From Polyangiaceae bacterium (GTDB lineage: Bacteria > Myxococcota_A > Polyangia > Polyangiales > Polyangiaceae): a stretch of DNA of 64,000 nucleotides. The translations under genes and the position numbers were made by a program. How positions within the stretch are numbered: position 1 is the first letter of the stretch; each line of letters starts with the position of its first letter. Under the pieces are notes generated by a model. The model was not told the origin of the DNA, ran no database searches, and saw nothing but the letters and a program-made list of their open reading frames with translations. Below are positions 18,406 to 28,038 of this stretch, in pieces. The stretch lies in contig JAHBVY010000001.1 in NCBI GenBank assembly GCA_019637265.1, positions 1,302,001 through 1,366,000 of the forward strand, read 5' to 3'.

Positions 18406-20598
18406 CTACACCTCGATTCCTAGCTCCTGACGCAAGGCGAGGTAGGGCTCGGAGATGGAGAACCCGCGCAGGTCGGCGAGGATCTCCTCCTGGGGGAGGC
18501 CGCTCGCGGCCAGATCGGGGAGCACGTTCGGCAGCGCCTCCAAGTCCCCTGCCAGCAGCAGCCCGAGCCGGTAGCGCCCCAGGACGATTTGCGCGCGCCA
18601 GGCCGCGAGCTGCCCGCCCAGCTCACGCACCGTGACGGCGGCCACCGCCTCGCGGAGCGCCGCGTGATCGGCATCCGTCATGTACTCTGATAAATCATCG
18701 GTGAGCTGCTGCGCGATGGGCTCGAGCTCCACCCCCTCGGCGCCGCCCAGCGCGAGCGCGCTCAAGAGCAGGCGACCGAGATCGTCCCTCACGTAGGCGT
18801 CCACCAGCGAGAACGGCGCGACGAGGCCAGCCAAGGTGTAGCCCCACAGCGCCCCGAGCTCCCGCGGATCACGCCCCGAGCCCAAGCGCTGCGGCGCGAC
18901 CACGCGACGCGGCGCGGCGCCGGGCAGGAGCTGCAGCGTCACCTCGGGCGCGCTGTGGATCCAAAGCTCAGGCGCGGTGACGCCCAAGAGCCGCGCCGCC
19001 CACCCCAAGCTGCGCACCAGGGTGGCGGTGGACTCGGGATCTTGACGCACCGCGCCCTCGAGCCAGCGCGCGTGCTGGCTCCGCGCTTCGAGCACGGCCA
19101 GCGCCGCGGCTTCGATCGCCGAGAACACCCTCCCCAGGCTGCTGCCCCCCGGCGCGTCCAGCATCACGGTGCGCCAGCGCTCGGGGCGCGTGGCGCGCTG
19201 AGCGTTGAGCGCGGTGCCGCTCCGGTGCTGATCCGCGAGCAGCGACTCGTTGATGTCGGCGTCACCCAGGGACTCGAGCGCCACCGCGGCGTTCCACGCG
19301 GCGTCGGCGTCCTCCGCCTTCTCGAACAGCCACAGCGCGCGACGGAACACGTCGGGGCGATCCGCGTGGTGGCGCGCCGCCGCCTGGAATTGCCGCGCGG
19401 CGAGCACGAAGCGCTGCTCGGCCTCGTGGAGCTCGCTCTGCCAGTAGTAGAGCTCGAGCGCGCCCGGATCGGCGCCGATGGCTCGCTGGAAGCTCCGCTT
19501 CGCGCCGTCGATGTCGTCCAGCTGATCGCGGTAGAGCAGCCCCAGGCGCTTGCTGATCTCGAAGCGCACCGGCAAGTCCTCACGCTCGAGGCTCGCCTCG
19601 AGCGCGCGCTCGTACACCTCTGCCAGCTCCGCGTAGCGACGACGCGAAGCGAGCACCTCGCTCGTCAGCTCCAGCGCCGCGAGCGCCTGCGGATCGGCCG
19701 CGAGCGCGCGACCCGCCAGCTCCAGCACCTCTTCCCCGCCCCGGAGCCCATCACGCGCGAGCTTCGCCGCGCGGATCCAGATCGCCGCGCGCGCCGCGGG
19801 CGCCTGCTCGATCTCCCCGGCGCGCGCCAGCGCGCGCACCGCCTGCGCTGGGCGCTCGAGGCCGAGGAACGCGTCAGCCAGGTGCACTGACGCTTGGCTG
19901 CTCGAAGGATCCGCCTCGGCGGCTGCCTCCAGGGTGGTGACCGCGCGGTGGAAATCTCGATGCTCGAGCCAGATCTTGCCGAGCTCCACCAGCGCGCGCC
20001 CGCGCGCCACCGGATCTTGCTGGGCGTCGGCGCGCCGGCGCACCCACTCCGCGAGCCGCGCCACGTCGCCTCCCTGCGCGATGAGCGCCTTGGCCTCGTC
20101 GAACAGGGCCGCGTCGAGCGGTGTGATGCCGAGCGCCTTGTCGTAGCTCTGCAGCGCCTCGTCCGGCTTGCCCTGCGCGGCCTTCACCCGCGCCATCCCG
20201 ATGAACACCTGCGCGTGCTCCGGGCCGCGCCGACTCCCGAGCCGCAGGAGCTGCTTCTTGTAGGCCACCAGGGCCTCATCGAGCCGCCCCTCGGCGAACA
20301 GCGCCTCGGCGTCCGGCTCCGCGCGCCGAGAGCTCACCGGCGCGGCCATTTCGTCAAATTGGCTGCTCTTCGCGGCCGCTCCGTCAGCCTGGCTGATCTT
20401 CTGCGTTCCATCACCCCGGCTGCTCACCGGGCTGCCCCGCTGAGACTTCGGCGGCGGCGTACCCAAGCGACGCGAGCTCACGGGCGCGCCGCTCGAGCTG
20501 GGCGAGGACGCCAGCTCGTCAGGCATGCTGCGTGGTGGCGGGGCGCCCCTGTCAGGTGGCGGAGGCGAGCTCGGTGGGGTCACTGCATCGTCAGGCAT
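18406..20598 (-). CDS. Large TPR-repeat protein
   Basis: 730 residues without a signal peptide. Residues 1-100 are disordered, rich in Pro/Ser with repeated PVSSR. From about 105 to 460, 34-residue TPR units are clear (EALVAYKKQLLRLG, EALQSYDKALGITP, AVTTLEAAAEADPSSSQASVHLADAFL, AKRSFQRAIGADPGALELYYWQ). The C-terminal 250 residues form a different helical domain ending EEILADLRGFSISEPYLALR. Probably a cytoplasmic scaffold; the partner is not visible. Convergent with the small exported gene (7-bp gap). Confidence 0.82.
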   Translation of the reverse strand: MPDDAVTPPSSPPPPDRGAPPPRSMPDELASSPSSSGAPVSSRRLGTPPPKSQRGSPVSSRGDGTQKISQADGAAAKSSQFDEMAAPVSSRRAEPDAEALFAEGRLDEALVAYKKQLLRLGSRRGPEHAQVFIGMARVKAAQGKPDEALQSYDKALGITPLDAALFDEAKALIAQGGDVARLAEWVRRRADAQQDPVARGRALVELGKIWLEHRDFHRAVTTLEAAAEADPSSSQASVHLADAFLGLERPAQAVRALARAGEIEQAPAARAAIWIRAAKLARDGLRGGEEVLELAGRALAADPQALAALELTSEVLASRRRYAELAEVYERALEASLEREDLPVRFEISKRLGLLYRDQLDDIDGAKRSFQRAIGADPGALELYYWQSELHEAEQRFVLAARQFQAAARHHADRPDVFRRALWLFEKAEDADAAWNAAVALESLGDADINESLLADQHRSGTALNAQRATRPERWRTVMLDAPGGSSLGRVFSAIEAAALAVLEARSQHARWLEGAVRQDPESTATLVRSLGWAARLLGVTAPELWIHSAPEVTLQLLPGAAPRRVVAPQRLGSGRDPRELGALWGYTLAGLVAPFSLVDAYVRDDLGRLLLSALALGGAEGVELEPIAQQLTDDLSEYMTDADHAALREAVAAVTVRELGGQLAAWRAQIVLGRYRLGLLLAGDLEALPNVLPDLAASGLPQEEILADLRGFSISEPYLALRQELGIEV

Positions 20599-20714
20599 AC
20601 TGAGATAACGCCGCCAGGCGCCTCGCCGAGCCCCGCGGCGCGAGCGGCTCGGTGAAGGAGCGCCTTCGCTGTGCCCCGCAGCGCGAACGACGGGACGTGG
20701 CGACGGAGCGGAGT

Positions 20715-21647
20715 CTATTCCCTAGCGGCCGCGTCCTGGCAACAGCGAAACCCGATCTCGTAGAAGCGGAAGCCGTCGCCGTGGCTCGTGATGTCGTCTT
20801 GACAGCTGCGCGTCTCGGCCCAGTAGCGCCCCTTCAAGTTGCCGCGGAAGCCAGGCGTGCCCCCGCTGCGACGCAGCGTCCACTCCTCCACGCTGCCCAC
20901 CAGGTCACGGACGCCCGGCTCCGAGACGCAGCCGGGGTACTCCCCGGCTGGCTCGGCCTGATACAGCGCCATCACGTGATCGGCGGCGGCGCTGGCGGCG
21001 CTCCCGCGCGACCTCACCTCGCTGAGCACCGCCTCGAGCGAGTCGAAGGGCGACGCGTCGAAGGTGAAGGGCCAACCGTTCAAGAGTGCCTGATTGTACG
21101 TGAGCCAGCGCTTGTCGTCGTTGCAGCGCCCTGGCTCACGCGTATTCCCATACGGATAACGGTAGCCCGCCGAGCCGGCGCAGGCGCGCTCCCACTCATC
21201 GTCGTAGCAGAGGCGCTTGCCGCGCTGTTCGCACCAGGCGATGGACTCGTTGAGGGTGAACATGACGAAGGGCAGCGCCCCCTCACGGTTCGGCGCCTCG
21301 AAGCGATCGACGCAGACCCTGAGCTCACCCGCGCCCTCGAGCGAAGCGAGGACCATGTCGTCAGGGCAAGGTCCATTCGGCGCCGCGTCGGGCGACGCGT
21401 CCACCGCGGCGTCCTCGAGCCCCCCATCACCGCTCGACCCACTCACACCGCCATGACCGGCGGCGCCCGCATGACCCGCGTGACCCGCTGCACCCGCATG
21501 ACCGGCTGCGCCCGCGTGACCCGCGGCGCCCGCATGACCGGCTGCACCCGAGCTACCTCCCGCGCCCAGCTTGCCTTCCTCGGAGCTGCCGCAAGCGACG
21601 CCGAGCGCCACCAGCGCCCCCACCCAGACAGCTGCGCCGCGCCTCAC
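20715..21647 (-). CDS. FGE-sulfatase-fold (SUMF1-like) lipoprotein
   Basis: About 310 residues from a GTG at 21647, where a lipoprotein signal begins (VWVGALVALGVAC). A tandem GAAGHA repeat follows, mirrored in DNA at about 21455-21545. The second half has the FGE fold: ALPFVMFTLNESIAWC, KRLCYDDEWERACAG, YPYGN, and GSVEEW, with a final CCQDA. Formylglycine-generating enzymes need two active-site Cys near the C-terminus, which I do not see in the usual arrangement. It is therefore more likely a substrate-binding or structural member, as are most lipidated FGE-fold proteins in myxobacteria. No sulfatase gene lies next to it. Confidence 0.8.
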   Translation of the reverse strand: MRRGAAVWVGALVALGVACGSSEEGKLGAGGSSGAAGHAGAAGHAGAAGHAGAAGHAGHAGAAGHGGVSGSSGDGGLEDAAVDASPDAAPNGPCPDDMVLASLEGAGELRVCVDRFEAPNREGALPFVMFTLNESIAWCEQRGKRLCYDDEWERACAGSAGYRYPYGNTREPGRCNDDKRWLTYNQALLNGWPFTFDASPFDSLEAVLSEVRSRGSAASAAADHVMALYQAEPAGEYPGCVSEPGVRDLVGSVEEWTLRRSGGTPGFRGNLKGRYWAETRSCQDDITSHGDGFRFYEIGFRCCQDAAARE

Positions 21648-21743
21648 CTCGCTAAGCTTTCGTGAAGCACCGCTCGCTGGCAAGCCTCGCCGAGCACCGC
21701 GCGACGCATCGGCAAGCGCCGTCGCCAGCGCCCTGCTTGGCCA

Positions 21744-21762
21744 TGCCAAACCCCCAAACCCC
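21744..21762 (-). repeat. G/T-rich intergenic element, form A
   Basis: Top strand TGCCAAACCCCCAAACCCC, the most complete form A core. It lies about 60 bp from a form B copy on the other strand. Confidence 0.65.
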
Positions 21763-21824
21763 GATCCAGCTTCTCTCCGGGCGCACCTGGGCGTGATCGC
21801 AATGGCCCTTTGTCATCTAGACTG

Positions 21825-21848
21825 TTCTTTTGGGGGTTGGACGGCACC
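21825..21848 (+). repeat. G/T-rich intergenic element, form B
   Basis: TTCTTTTGGGGGTTGG then ACGGCACC, the clearest form B copy. With 21744-21762 it makes a back-to-back pair in the gap between two lipoprotein genes. Confidence 0.65.
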
Positions 21849-21943
21849 CCGCCGCCCGGCTGTTCTATGGCCGACAGCGGCCACTACCGCTCACGCCCGT
21901 CACAGCGGCTTCTTCGTCTGGCTCGGATCGATAGCGCTCGCTG

Positions 21944-23131
21944 TCAGTTCTCGATCACGTTCATGAACAGCTTGAAGATCTCGTTGTGACCGGTGGGCGT
22001 CGGGTGGATGCAGCTGATATCGAACCAGTTCTCGGCGCCCGGGCCGCGGTAGCACTGAAGGTCGGTGCGACCCGCGCGATAGCCGTGTCCGCAGAAGGTC
22101 TCCATCATGAACACCATGTCAGCCCCGGTGTCCGCCGCGATCTTGGCGTAGCCCTCGTTCATCCCGGTGAGCACCGCGGCGCCATTCAGCCAGGTGCCGC
22201 TCAGGCCGACGAGGTTCGCGAGCGGACAGGAGCTGAGGTCAGCGCTGGTGTCGGTGTACTCATAGACGTTGGCGAACACCACGTCGTTACCCGCCGGGAA
22301 GCGGCTAGAGTCTTTGAGCCACTCCACCGCGCTCCGCAGCTGGTTCACGTAGCCATTCGCCGCCGCGGTGGCCTGCGCCAGCTCAGGCTTGTCCCGCGCC
22401 AGCGCGGCGATGTCATTGCCGCCCGAGATGATGAGGGTGAGCGTGCGCGCGCTGCGCACGTTCTCTGGGAAGCAGTTCGGGATCTGGCTCGCCATCAAGT
22501 CGGCGTTTCGCTCACCGTTGCGCGCGCAAGACTGTGAGGCGGCGCCCGGGAACAGCTCCTTGAGGCGCCGGTCGAGCCGCGAGCGGACGAAATCGTTCGC
22601 GGGCGTGGGCGGCGTCCCGTTCATGATCGAGTCACCGAGGTAGACGATGCGCTCGATGCCCTGGATGTCTTGATGATCCGTGCCGCTGCAGTGCGGGCCG
22701 GTGGAGATCCCTTGGACGTCGTAGTCCCACACCACGATGCCATCTTGGATGTCCTCGAAGCACTCGTTGCTCGTCACCGCGCCGGAGCCACCGTTGCCCC
22801 CGCTCGCGCCCACGCCGGCGCTGCCGCCGCTGGCGCCGGTCCCCGCCGCGCCGCCGCTGGCACCCGCGCCTGCCGTGCCGCCGCTGGCGCCCGCGCCCGC
22901 CGTGCCGCCGACGCCACCCACACCGCCGCTGCCTCCGCTGGCGCCGTTGCCGCCGCTGGCGCCATTGCCGCCGCTGGCGCCATTGCCGCCACTGCCCCCG
23001 CTCGCGCCGCTGCCGTCGTCCGAACCACTGTCCGAACCGCAACCGGTCAGCCCGCCGAACGAGCTGAGCGCCCCACACACCACCAGCGAGCCGAAGCCCC
23101 GCACCCACGTGTCAGTCGAACCAAGCCGCAT
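21944..23131 (-). CDS. SGNH/GDSL-type hydrolase lipoprotein
   Basis: 395 residues; the ATG has GGAGG six bases upstream. Lipoprotein signal ends FGGLTGC. A linker of about 90 residues of Gly/Ala/Ser repeats follows, including GASGG units. The catalytic domain shows block I IVYLGDSIMNG (Ser), block III ISGGNDI, and block V CIHPTPTGHNEIF with catalytic His. SGNH enzymes are esterases or acetylhydrolases. Lipidation plus a long tether places it at the periplasmic or outer surface. Several Cys suggest disulfides. Confidence 0.87.
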   Translation of the reverse strand: MRLGSTDTWVRGFGSLVVCGALSSFGGLTGCGSDSGSDDGSGASGGSGGNGASGGNGASGGNGASGGSGGVGGVGGTAGAGASGGTAGAGASGGAAGTGASGGSAGVGASGGNGGSGAVTSNECFEDIQDGIVVWDYDVQGISTGPHCSGTDHQDIQGIERIVYLGDSIMNGTPPTPANDFVRSRLDRRLKELFPGAASQSCARNGERNADLMASQIPNCFPENVRSARTLTLIISGGNDIAALARDKPELAQATAAANGYVNQLRSAVEWLKDSSRFPAGNDVVFANVYEYTDTSADLSSCPLANLVGLSGTWLNGAAVLTGMNEGYAKIAADTGADMVFMMETFCGHGYRAGRTDLQCYRGPGAENWFDISCIHPTPTGHNEIFKLFMNVIEN

Positions 23132-23250
23132 TTGAAGCCTCCGCGGCCAATGTAACGCCCGGGTGACGCGCGATCACAGCCCACCGCGCGCCGAGCCGCT
23201 CACGTTCCGATCAGGCTCGAAAGCTACCGGCACGGTGTGAGTGCTGGTTA

Positions 23251-23269
23251 TTTGCCCAGGTGGGGCAAA
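23251..23269. promoter_or_regulatory. Inverted repeat upstream of parC
   Basis: TTTGCCC-AGGTG-GGGCAAA is a perfect seven-base inverted repeat about 85 bp before the TTG start of parC. It could be an operator for a dimeric regulator or a leader hairpin. The surrounding GTAGCCGG/CCGGCTAC arms extend the symmetry loosely. Confidence 0.4.
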
Positions 23270-23351
23270 CCGGCTACCTGAGGCGCCTTCAATAAGTAAA
23301 GGTGCTCCGCTGCGCGCTCACCAGCCGCTCGGCGGCGCCACGGAGTCCCCA

Positions 23352-25817
23352 TTGGCCACACGCCGACCTTCAGCCAACCCGAAGAAAACCCCAGCGCGAG
23401 CCACCACGCGCGGCGCCCAGGAGGCGGGCTCGGCCGCGCCACCACGCCGTGGCAAGGGCCGACGCGGCGGCGACGACGAGGGGGGGGAGGTCCCCCCCAC
23501 CCCGGCGGCCCTGCATGAGCTGACCCAGGCGCGCTACCTGAACTACGCGCTCAGCGTCATCACCAGCCGCGCGCTGCCCGACGTGCGCGACGGGCTGAAG
23601 CCGGTGCAGCGGCGCATCCTTTTTACCATGTGGCAACAGCGGCTCACCGCCGAGGCCAAGCACCGGAAGTGCGCCAAGGTGGTGGGCGACGTGATGGGCA
23701 ACTATCACCCCCACGGCGACGGCGCGATCTACGACGCGCTGGTGCGCATCGCGCAGCCGTTCAGCCTGCGGGTGCCGCTGGTCGACGGCTCCGGCAACTT
23801 CGGGAGCCTGGACGGCGACCCCGCGGCGGCCATGCGCTACACCGAGTGCCGCTTGGCTCCCCCCGCGGGCGAGCTCCTGGGCGAGCTGTCGCAGGACACG
23901 GTGCACTTTCGGCCCAACTACGACGGCTCGAAGACGGAGCCCGTGGTGCTGCCGTCGAAGCTGCCGAACCTGCTGATCAACGGCGCCACGGGCATCGCCG
24001 TGGGGATGGCGACCAACATCCCGCCGCACAACCCCGAGGAGATCTGCGCCGCGGCCATCCGGCTACTGGACGCCTTGATGCAGGGCAAGGAGCTCAGCAA
24101 CCGCGAGCTCTGCCGCACCGTCAAGGGACCTGACTTCCCCACCGGCGGGCAGATCGTCTCCACCCCCGAGGAGCTCAAGCAGATCTACGAGACGGGCCAG
24201 GGCGCGGTGAAGCTGCGCGGCACCTGGCGCCACGCGGAGCCCACGCGCGGCTCGCGCAGCACGAAGACGCTCATCATCGACAGCATCCCGTTCGCGGTGA
24301 ACAAGAGCACCTTGGTGGAGCGCCTGGCGGAGGTGGTCACCAGCCGCAAGATGCCGCTCCTGCTCGACGTGCGCGACATCTCCGGGGAGGACGTCGCCAT
24401 CGAGCTCGAGCTGAAGGCCGACGCGGACGAGGCGAAGGTGCTCGCCTACCTCTACAAGAACACCCCGCTCCAGACGAACTTCAACGTCAACCTGACGTGC
24501 CTGGTGCCCACGGAGAACCCCGAGGTGGGCCGCCCCGAGCGCCTCGATCTCCAGAGCATGCTCTGGCACTTCCTCCAGTTCCGGCTGGAGGTGGTGACGC
24601 GCAGGCTCCAGCACGAGCTAGGTCAGCTCGAGCGGCGCATCCACATCTTGGACGGCTTCGCCAAGGTGTTCGATGCGCTCACCGAGATCATCAACCTCAT
24701 CCGCAAGAGCGACGGCAAGGCGGACGCCGCCGCCAAGATCATGCAGCGCTTCAAGCTGGACGCGGAGCAGACCGACGCCATCTTGGAGCTCAAGCTCTAT
24801 CGCCTGGCGCGCCTCGAGATCCTCGTGATCCAGGACGAGCTCAAGCAGAAGAAGAAGCGCGTGAGCGAGATCAAGAAGCTGCTCTCAGGGCCCGCCGGGC
24901 GCTGGGCGGTGGTGAAGGACGAGCTCTCCGACGTGCAGCGGAGCCTGGGCGCGGCGAGCCGGCGCCGCACGCTGATCGAGGCGGTGGAGGCTGAGCCCGA
25001 GTTCTCCGCAGAGGACCTGATCGTGGCCGAAGATGCCCAGGTGCTCCTGACCACTGACGGCTGGGTCAAGCGCCAACGCGACGTCAAGGACGTGTCCAAG
25101 GTGCGGCTCCGTGAGGGCGACTCGATCCTCGCCTGGCTCGCCGGCTCCACCCGCGCGACGGCGGTGTTCTTCTCCAGCTTCGGCACCGCCTACACCTGCC
25201 GCATCATCGACATCCCCGCGACCACCGGCTACGGCGAGCCGATCCAGAAGCTGTTCAAGCTGAAGGACGGTGAGTCCATCGTCGCCGCGCAGAGCTTGGA
25301 CTCGCGCCTCACGGGGGACCTCTTGGGCAGTGAGTCTCACTACCCGAGCACCTTCGCGCTCGCGGCGACCACCGACGGCTACGGCCTGTGCTTCTCGCTG
25401 GCGCCGTTCGCGGAGCCGAGCACGCGCGCCGGGCGCCGCTTCGCGCGCCCCGCCAAGGGCCACCGGGTGCTGGACGTGGTGTCCGTGCATGGGGACGAGA
25501 CGCTGATCGCCGCCTCGCGGGATCGCCGCGCGCTGCTCTGCGCGGTGTCCGAGGTGAGCTACCTCTCCGGGCCCGGCAAGGGCGTGCAGCTGATCAAGCT
25601 CGGTAAGGGCGACGAGCTGGTGGGGATCCTGGCGGCGGAGAACGAGGGCGACGCGCTCACCCTGCGCACCAGCCTGGGCGGTGAGCAGCGCGTGAGCCGG
25701 AGCCGCTTCGAGCTCACTGGCCGCGGCGGCAAGGGCCGCGAGGTGATGAAGCGCGGCACCTTGGTCGCGGCCGTGCGTGGCCCCGCCGCGCCACCGCCAG
25801 AGCTGAGCGAGTCCTGA
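23352..25817 (+). CDS. parC: DNA topoisomerase IV subunit A
   Basis: 821 residues from a TTG at 23352, chosen for GGAG six bases upstream and because the leading residues before it look non-coding; a GTG at 23241 gives a longer form. A basic, Lys/Arg-rich leader is followed by the conserved core: [39 protein letters not shown], and the catalytic tyrosine in [10 protein letters not shown] (Tyr about residue 163). The C-terminal part has degenerate beta-pinwheel blades. Pairing with a 631-residue ParE, rather than an 800-residue GyrB, argues for topoisomerase IV, which decatenates daughter chromosomes. parE starts 19 bases after. Confidence 0.88.
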   Translation: MATRRPSANPKKTPARATTRGAQEAGSAAPPRRGKGRRGGDDEGGEVPPTPAALHELTQARYLNYALSVITSRALPDVRDGLKPVQRRILFTMWQQRLTAEAKHRKCAKVVGDVMGNYHPHGDGAIYDALVRIAQPFSLRVPLVDGSGNFGSLDGDPAAAMRYTECRLAPPAGELLGELSQDTVHFRPNYDGSKTEPVVLPSKLPNLLINGATGIAVGMATNIPPHNPEEICAAAIRLLDALMQGKELSNRELCRTVKGPDFPTGGQIVSTPEELKQIYETGQGAVKLRGTWRHAEPTRGSRSTKTLIIDSIPFAVNKSTLVERLAEVVTSRKMPLLLDVRDISGEDVAIELELKADADEAKVLAYLYKNTPLQTNFNVNLTCLVPTENPEVGRPERLDLQSMLWHFLQFRLEVVTRRLQHELGQLERRIHILDGFAKVFDALTEIINLIRKSDGKADAAAKIMQRFKLDAEQTDAILELKLYRLARLEILVIQDELKQKKKRVSEIKKLLSGPAGRWAVVKDELSDVQRSLGAASRRRTLIEAVEAEPEFSAEDLIVAEDAQVLLTTDGWVKRQRDVKDVSKVRLREGDSILAWLAGSTRATAVFFSSFGTAYTCRIIDIPATTGYGEPIQKLFKLKDGESIVAAQSLDSRLTGDLLGSESHYPSTFALAATTDGYGLCFSLAPFAEPSTRAGRRFARPAKGHRVLDVVSVHGDETLIAASRDRRALLCAVSEVSYLSGPGKGVQLIKLGKGDELVGILAAENEGDALTLRTSLGGEQRVSRSRFELTGRGGKGREVMKRGTLVAAVRGPAAPPPELSES

Positions 25818-25836
25818 ACGGAGCCGAAGAGCGATC

Positions 25837-27732
25837 ATGAGCTACAGCGCCAAAGACATCACCGTCCTCGAGGGCCTCGACCCGGTGCGTAAGCGCCCGG
25901 GCATGTACATTGGAGGCGTGGGCTCCGCGGGGCTCCACCACCTGGTGTGGGAGATCGTCGACAACTCGATCGACGAGGCCATGAACGGCCACGCCACGGA
26001 GGTCAGTGTCACGCTCCACAAGGACGGCAAGTCGATCACGGTGAGCGACAACGGCCGCGGCGTGCCGATCGACCCTCACCCCAAGTTCAAGAAGCCCGCG
26101 CTGGAGATCATCTTCTCCACCCTGCACGCGGGCGGTAAATTCGACGCCGGTAGCTACAAGACCTCCGGCGGCCTCCATGGCGTGGGCGCCAGCGTGGTGA
26201 ACGCGCTCTCCACCGAGCTGGTCGCCACCGTGAAGCGCGACGGCGCCGAGTACGCCATGCGCTTCTCCGCGGGCGTCGCGCAGGGCAAGCTGAAGAAGCT
26301 CGGCGCGGCGCGCGGCAGCGGCACCACCGTCTTCTTCCGGCCTGATCCGCGCATCTTCCCGCGCACCGACTTCAACGCCGACACCATCCGCGACCGCCTG
26401 GAGATCGCGAGCTATTTGCACCGCGGCTTGAAGGTGCAGTTCCGCGACGAGAAGGCGGGCACCACCGCGCAGTTCAAGCACGACGACGGCATCCTCGACT
26501 ACCTGAAGAAGATCGCGACGGCGCGCGGCGATCGCCCGATTCACGACGCGTTCTCGCTCATGAAGGAGAACGGCGCGCGGATCGAGGTGGTGTTCCACTG
26601 GACGGAGTCCACCGACGAGCACCTGCTCAGCTACGTGAACGGCATCCCCACCGCCGCCGGGGGCACCCACGAGAATGGCCTGCGCTCGGGCATCACCCGC
26701 GCCGTGAAGAACTTCATCGAGACCCACAAGCTGACGCCGCGCGGCGTGACGCTGACCGGCGACGACATCCGTGAAGGGCTGATCGGGGTGCTGAGCCTGT
26801 TCATGGAGGAGCCGCAGTTCCAAGGCCAGACGAAGGACCGCCTGAACAACCCCGAGGCGCAGACGGCGGTGGACGGCGCCGTGCGCGCGACGCTCGAGCA
26901 GTGGCTGAACCAAAACCGCAGCGTCGCTGACCAGATCGTGTATCGCATCGTGCAAGCGGCGCGCGCGCGTGAGGCGTCGCGCGCGGCCTCCGCCGCCGTG
27001 AGCCGTAAGACGGCCACCAGTGGTAAGCTCACGTTACCAGGCAAGCTCAGCGACTGCATCGCGAAGGATCGCGCCGGCACGGAGCTCTTCATCGTGGAGG
27101 GGGACTCGGCGGGCGGCTCCGCGAAGCAGGGGCGCGACCGCAATCGTCAGGCGATATTACCGCTTCGCGGGAAGGTGCTGAACACGGAGGCGACCAGCCT
27201 GGCGAAGGTGCTGGAGAACCGCGAGCTGACGGACCTGGTCACCGCCATGGGCTGCGGGGTGGGCAAGACCTTCGACGCCAGCAAGCTCCGCTATGAGCGC
27301 ATCGTGCTGCTCGCCGACGCGGACAGCGACGGCCACCACATCACCACCCTGCTGCTCACCTTCTTCTACCGGCACCTGCCGGAGCTCGTCCGCACGGGCA
27401 AGGTGTTCGTCGCTTTGCCGCCGCTCTACCGCATCGACATCGGTAAGGAGACTTACTGGGCCGCGGATGACGCCGATCGTGATCGATTGCTCGCGGCGCA
27501 CCGCGGCGGCGGCAAGGTGGAGATCACCCGCTTCAAGGGGTTGGGTGAGATGATGCCGAAGACGCTGTGGGACACCACGCTCAACCCAGCCACCCGGCGG
27601 CTGCTCCGCGTGGACATCGCCGACGCGCTGGAGACCGACCGCATCGTGAGCGATCTGATGGGTAAGGACCCCGCGGCGCGCTTCCACTTCATCATGGACC
27701 GCGCGGAAGAGGCGAACGACCTCGACGTGTGA
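25837..27732 (+). CDS. parE: DNA topoisomerase IV subunit B
   Basis: 631 residues, the size of ParE. GHKL ATPase motifs: EIVDNSIDEAMNGH, DNGRGVPID and GGLHGVGASVVN. TOPRIM motifs: FIVEGDSAGGSAKQGRDR, ILPLRGKVLN and ADADSDGHHI. It ends with the usual FIMDRAEEA(N)DLDV. It forms the A2B2 enzyme with ParC encoded immediately upstream. Gene order A before B is the reverse of the common gyrB-gyrA order, and both are co-transcribed. Confidence 0.92.
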   Translation: MSYSAKDITVLEGLDPVRKRPGMYIGGVGSAGLHHLVWEIVDNSIDEAMNGHATEVSVTLHKDGKSITVSDNGRGVPIDPHPKFKKPALEIIFSTLHAGGKFDAGSYKTSGGLHGVGASVVNALSTELVATVKRDGAEYAMRFSAGVAQGKLKKLGAARGSGTTVFFRPDPRIFPRTDFNADTIRDRLEIASYLHRGLKVQFRDEKAGTTAQFKHDDGILDYLKKIATARGDRPIHDAFSLMKENGARIEVVFHWTESTDEHLLSYVNGIPTAAGGTHENGLRSGITRAVKNFIETHKLTPRGVTLTGDDIREGLIGVLSLFMEEPQFQGQTKDRLNNPEAQTAVDGAVRATLEQWLNQNRSVADQIVYRIVQAARAREASRAASAAVSRKTATSGKLTLPGKLSDCIAKDRAGTELFIVEGDSAGGSAKQGRDRNRQAILPLRGKVLNTEATSLAKVLENRELTDLVTAMGCGVGKTFDASKLRYERIVLLADADSDGHHITTLLLTFFYRHLPELVRTGKVFVALPPLYRIDIGKETYWAADDADRDRLLAAHRGGGKVEITRFKGLGEMMPKTLWDTTLNPATRRLLRVDIADALETDRIVSDLMGKDPAARFHFIMDRAEEANDLDV

Positions 27733-28038
27733 GCCGTGCTGTGCGAGGTGACCTGGGACGACTAGAGCGGCGAGATTCATCGCGATGCACGGAGCCGTGG
27801 AGCGTCGCGTGAGCGAGCCGCCGCGTGACGCCGCGGCGAAGCCCGGTCGCCTCGACGAGACGGCGGGCTCAGCTGCGCTCCTTCTTTTTTTGGGGGTTTG
27901 GCATCTCGCTGCGCGCGATGGAATGGGCCGCGAGGGCAGTCGATGTGACGGCCACGTGATGGATGCGGCGCCTCGCCACGGCGCCTGCGTGGTCGACAAA
28001 TGAGCCACCCGTGGATAGACTCCGGCCGAGGAGTCGGC
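27733..28038. other. Intergenic region after parE, 306 bp
   Basis: Short reading frames here lack coding character. It holds a GC-rich inverted repeat near 27815-27835 and the form A element at 27885-27903. The T7 run of that element is not directly behind a hairpin, so I do not call a terminator. Confidence 0.5.
27885..27903 (+). repeat. G/T-rich intergenic element, form A
   Basis: TTTTTTTGGGGGTTTGGCA, about 135 bp before the metallophosphoesterase start. Confidence 0.62.

Noticed and set aside
27885..27891. T-run as terminator of parE
   Set aside because: No adjacent hairpin; the run belongs to the form A element and is followed by G5.
27785..28003. Small protein gene of 72 codons
   Set aside because: No ribosome binding site or coding pattern; includes the G/T-rich element.
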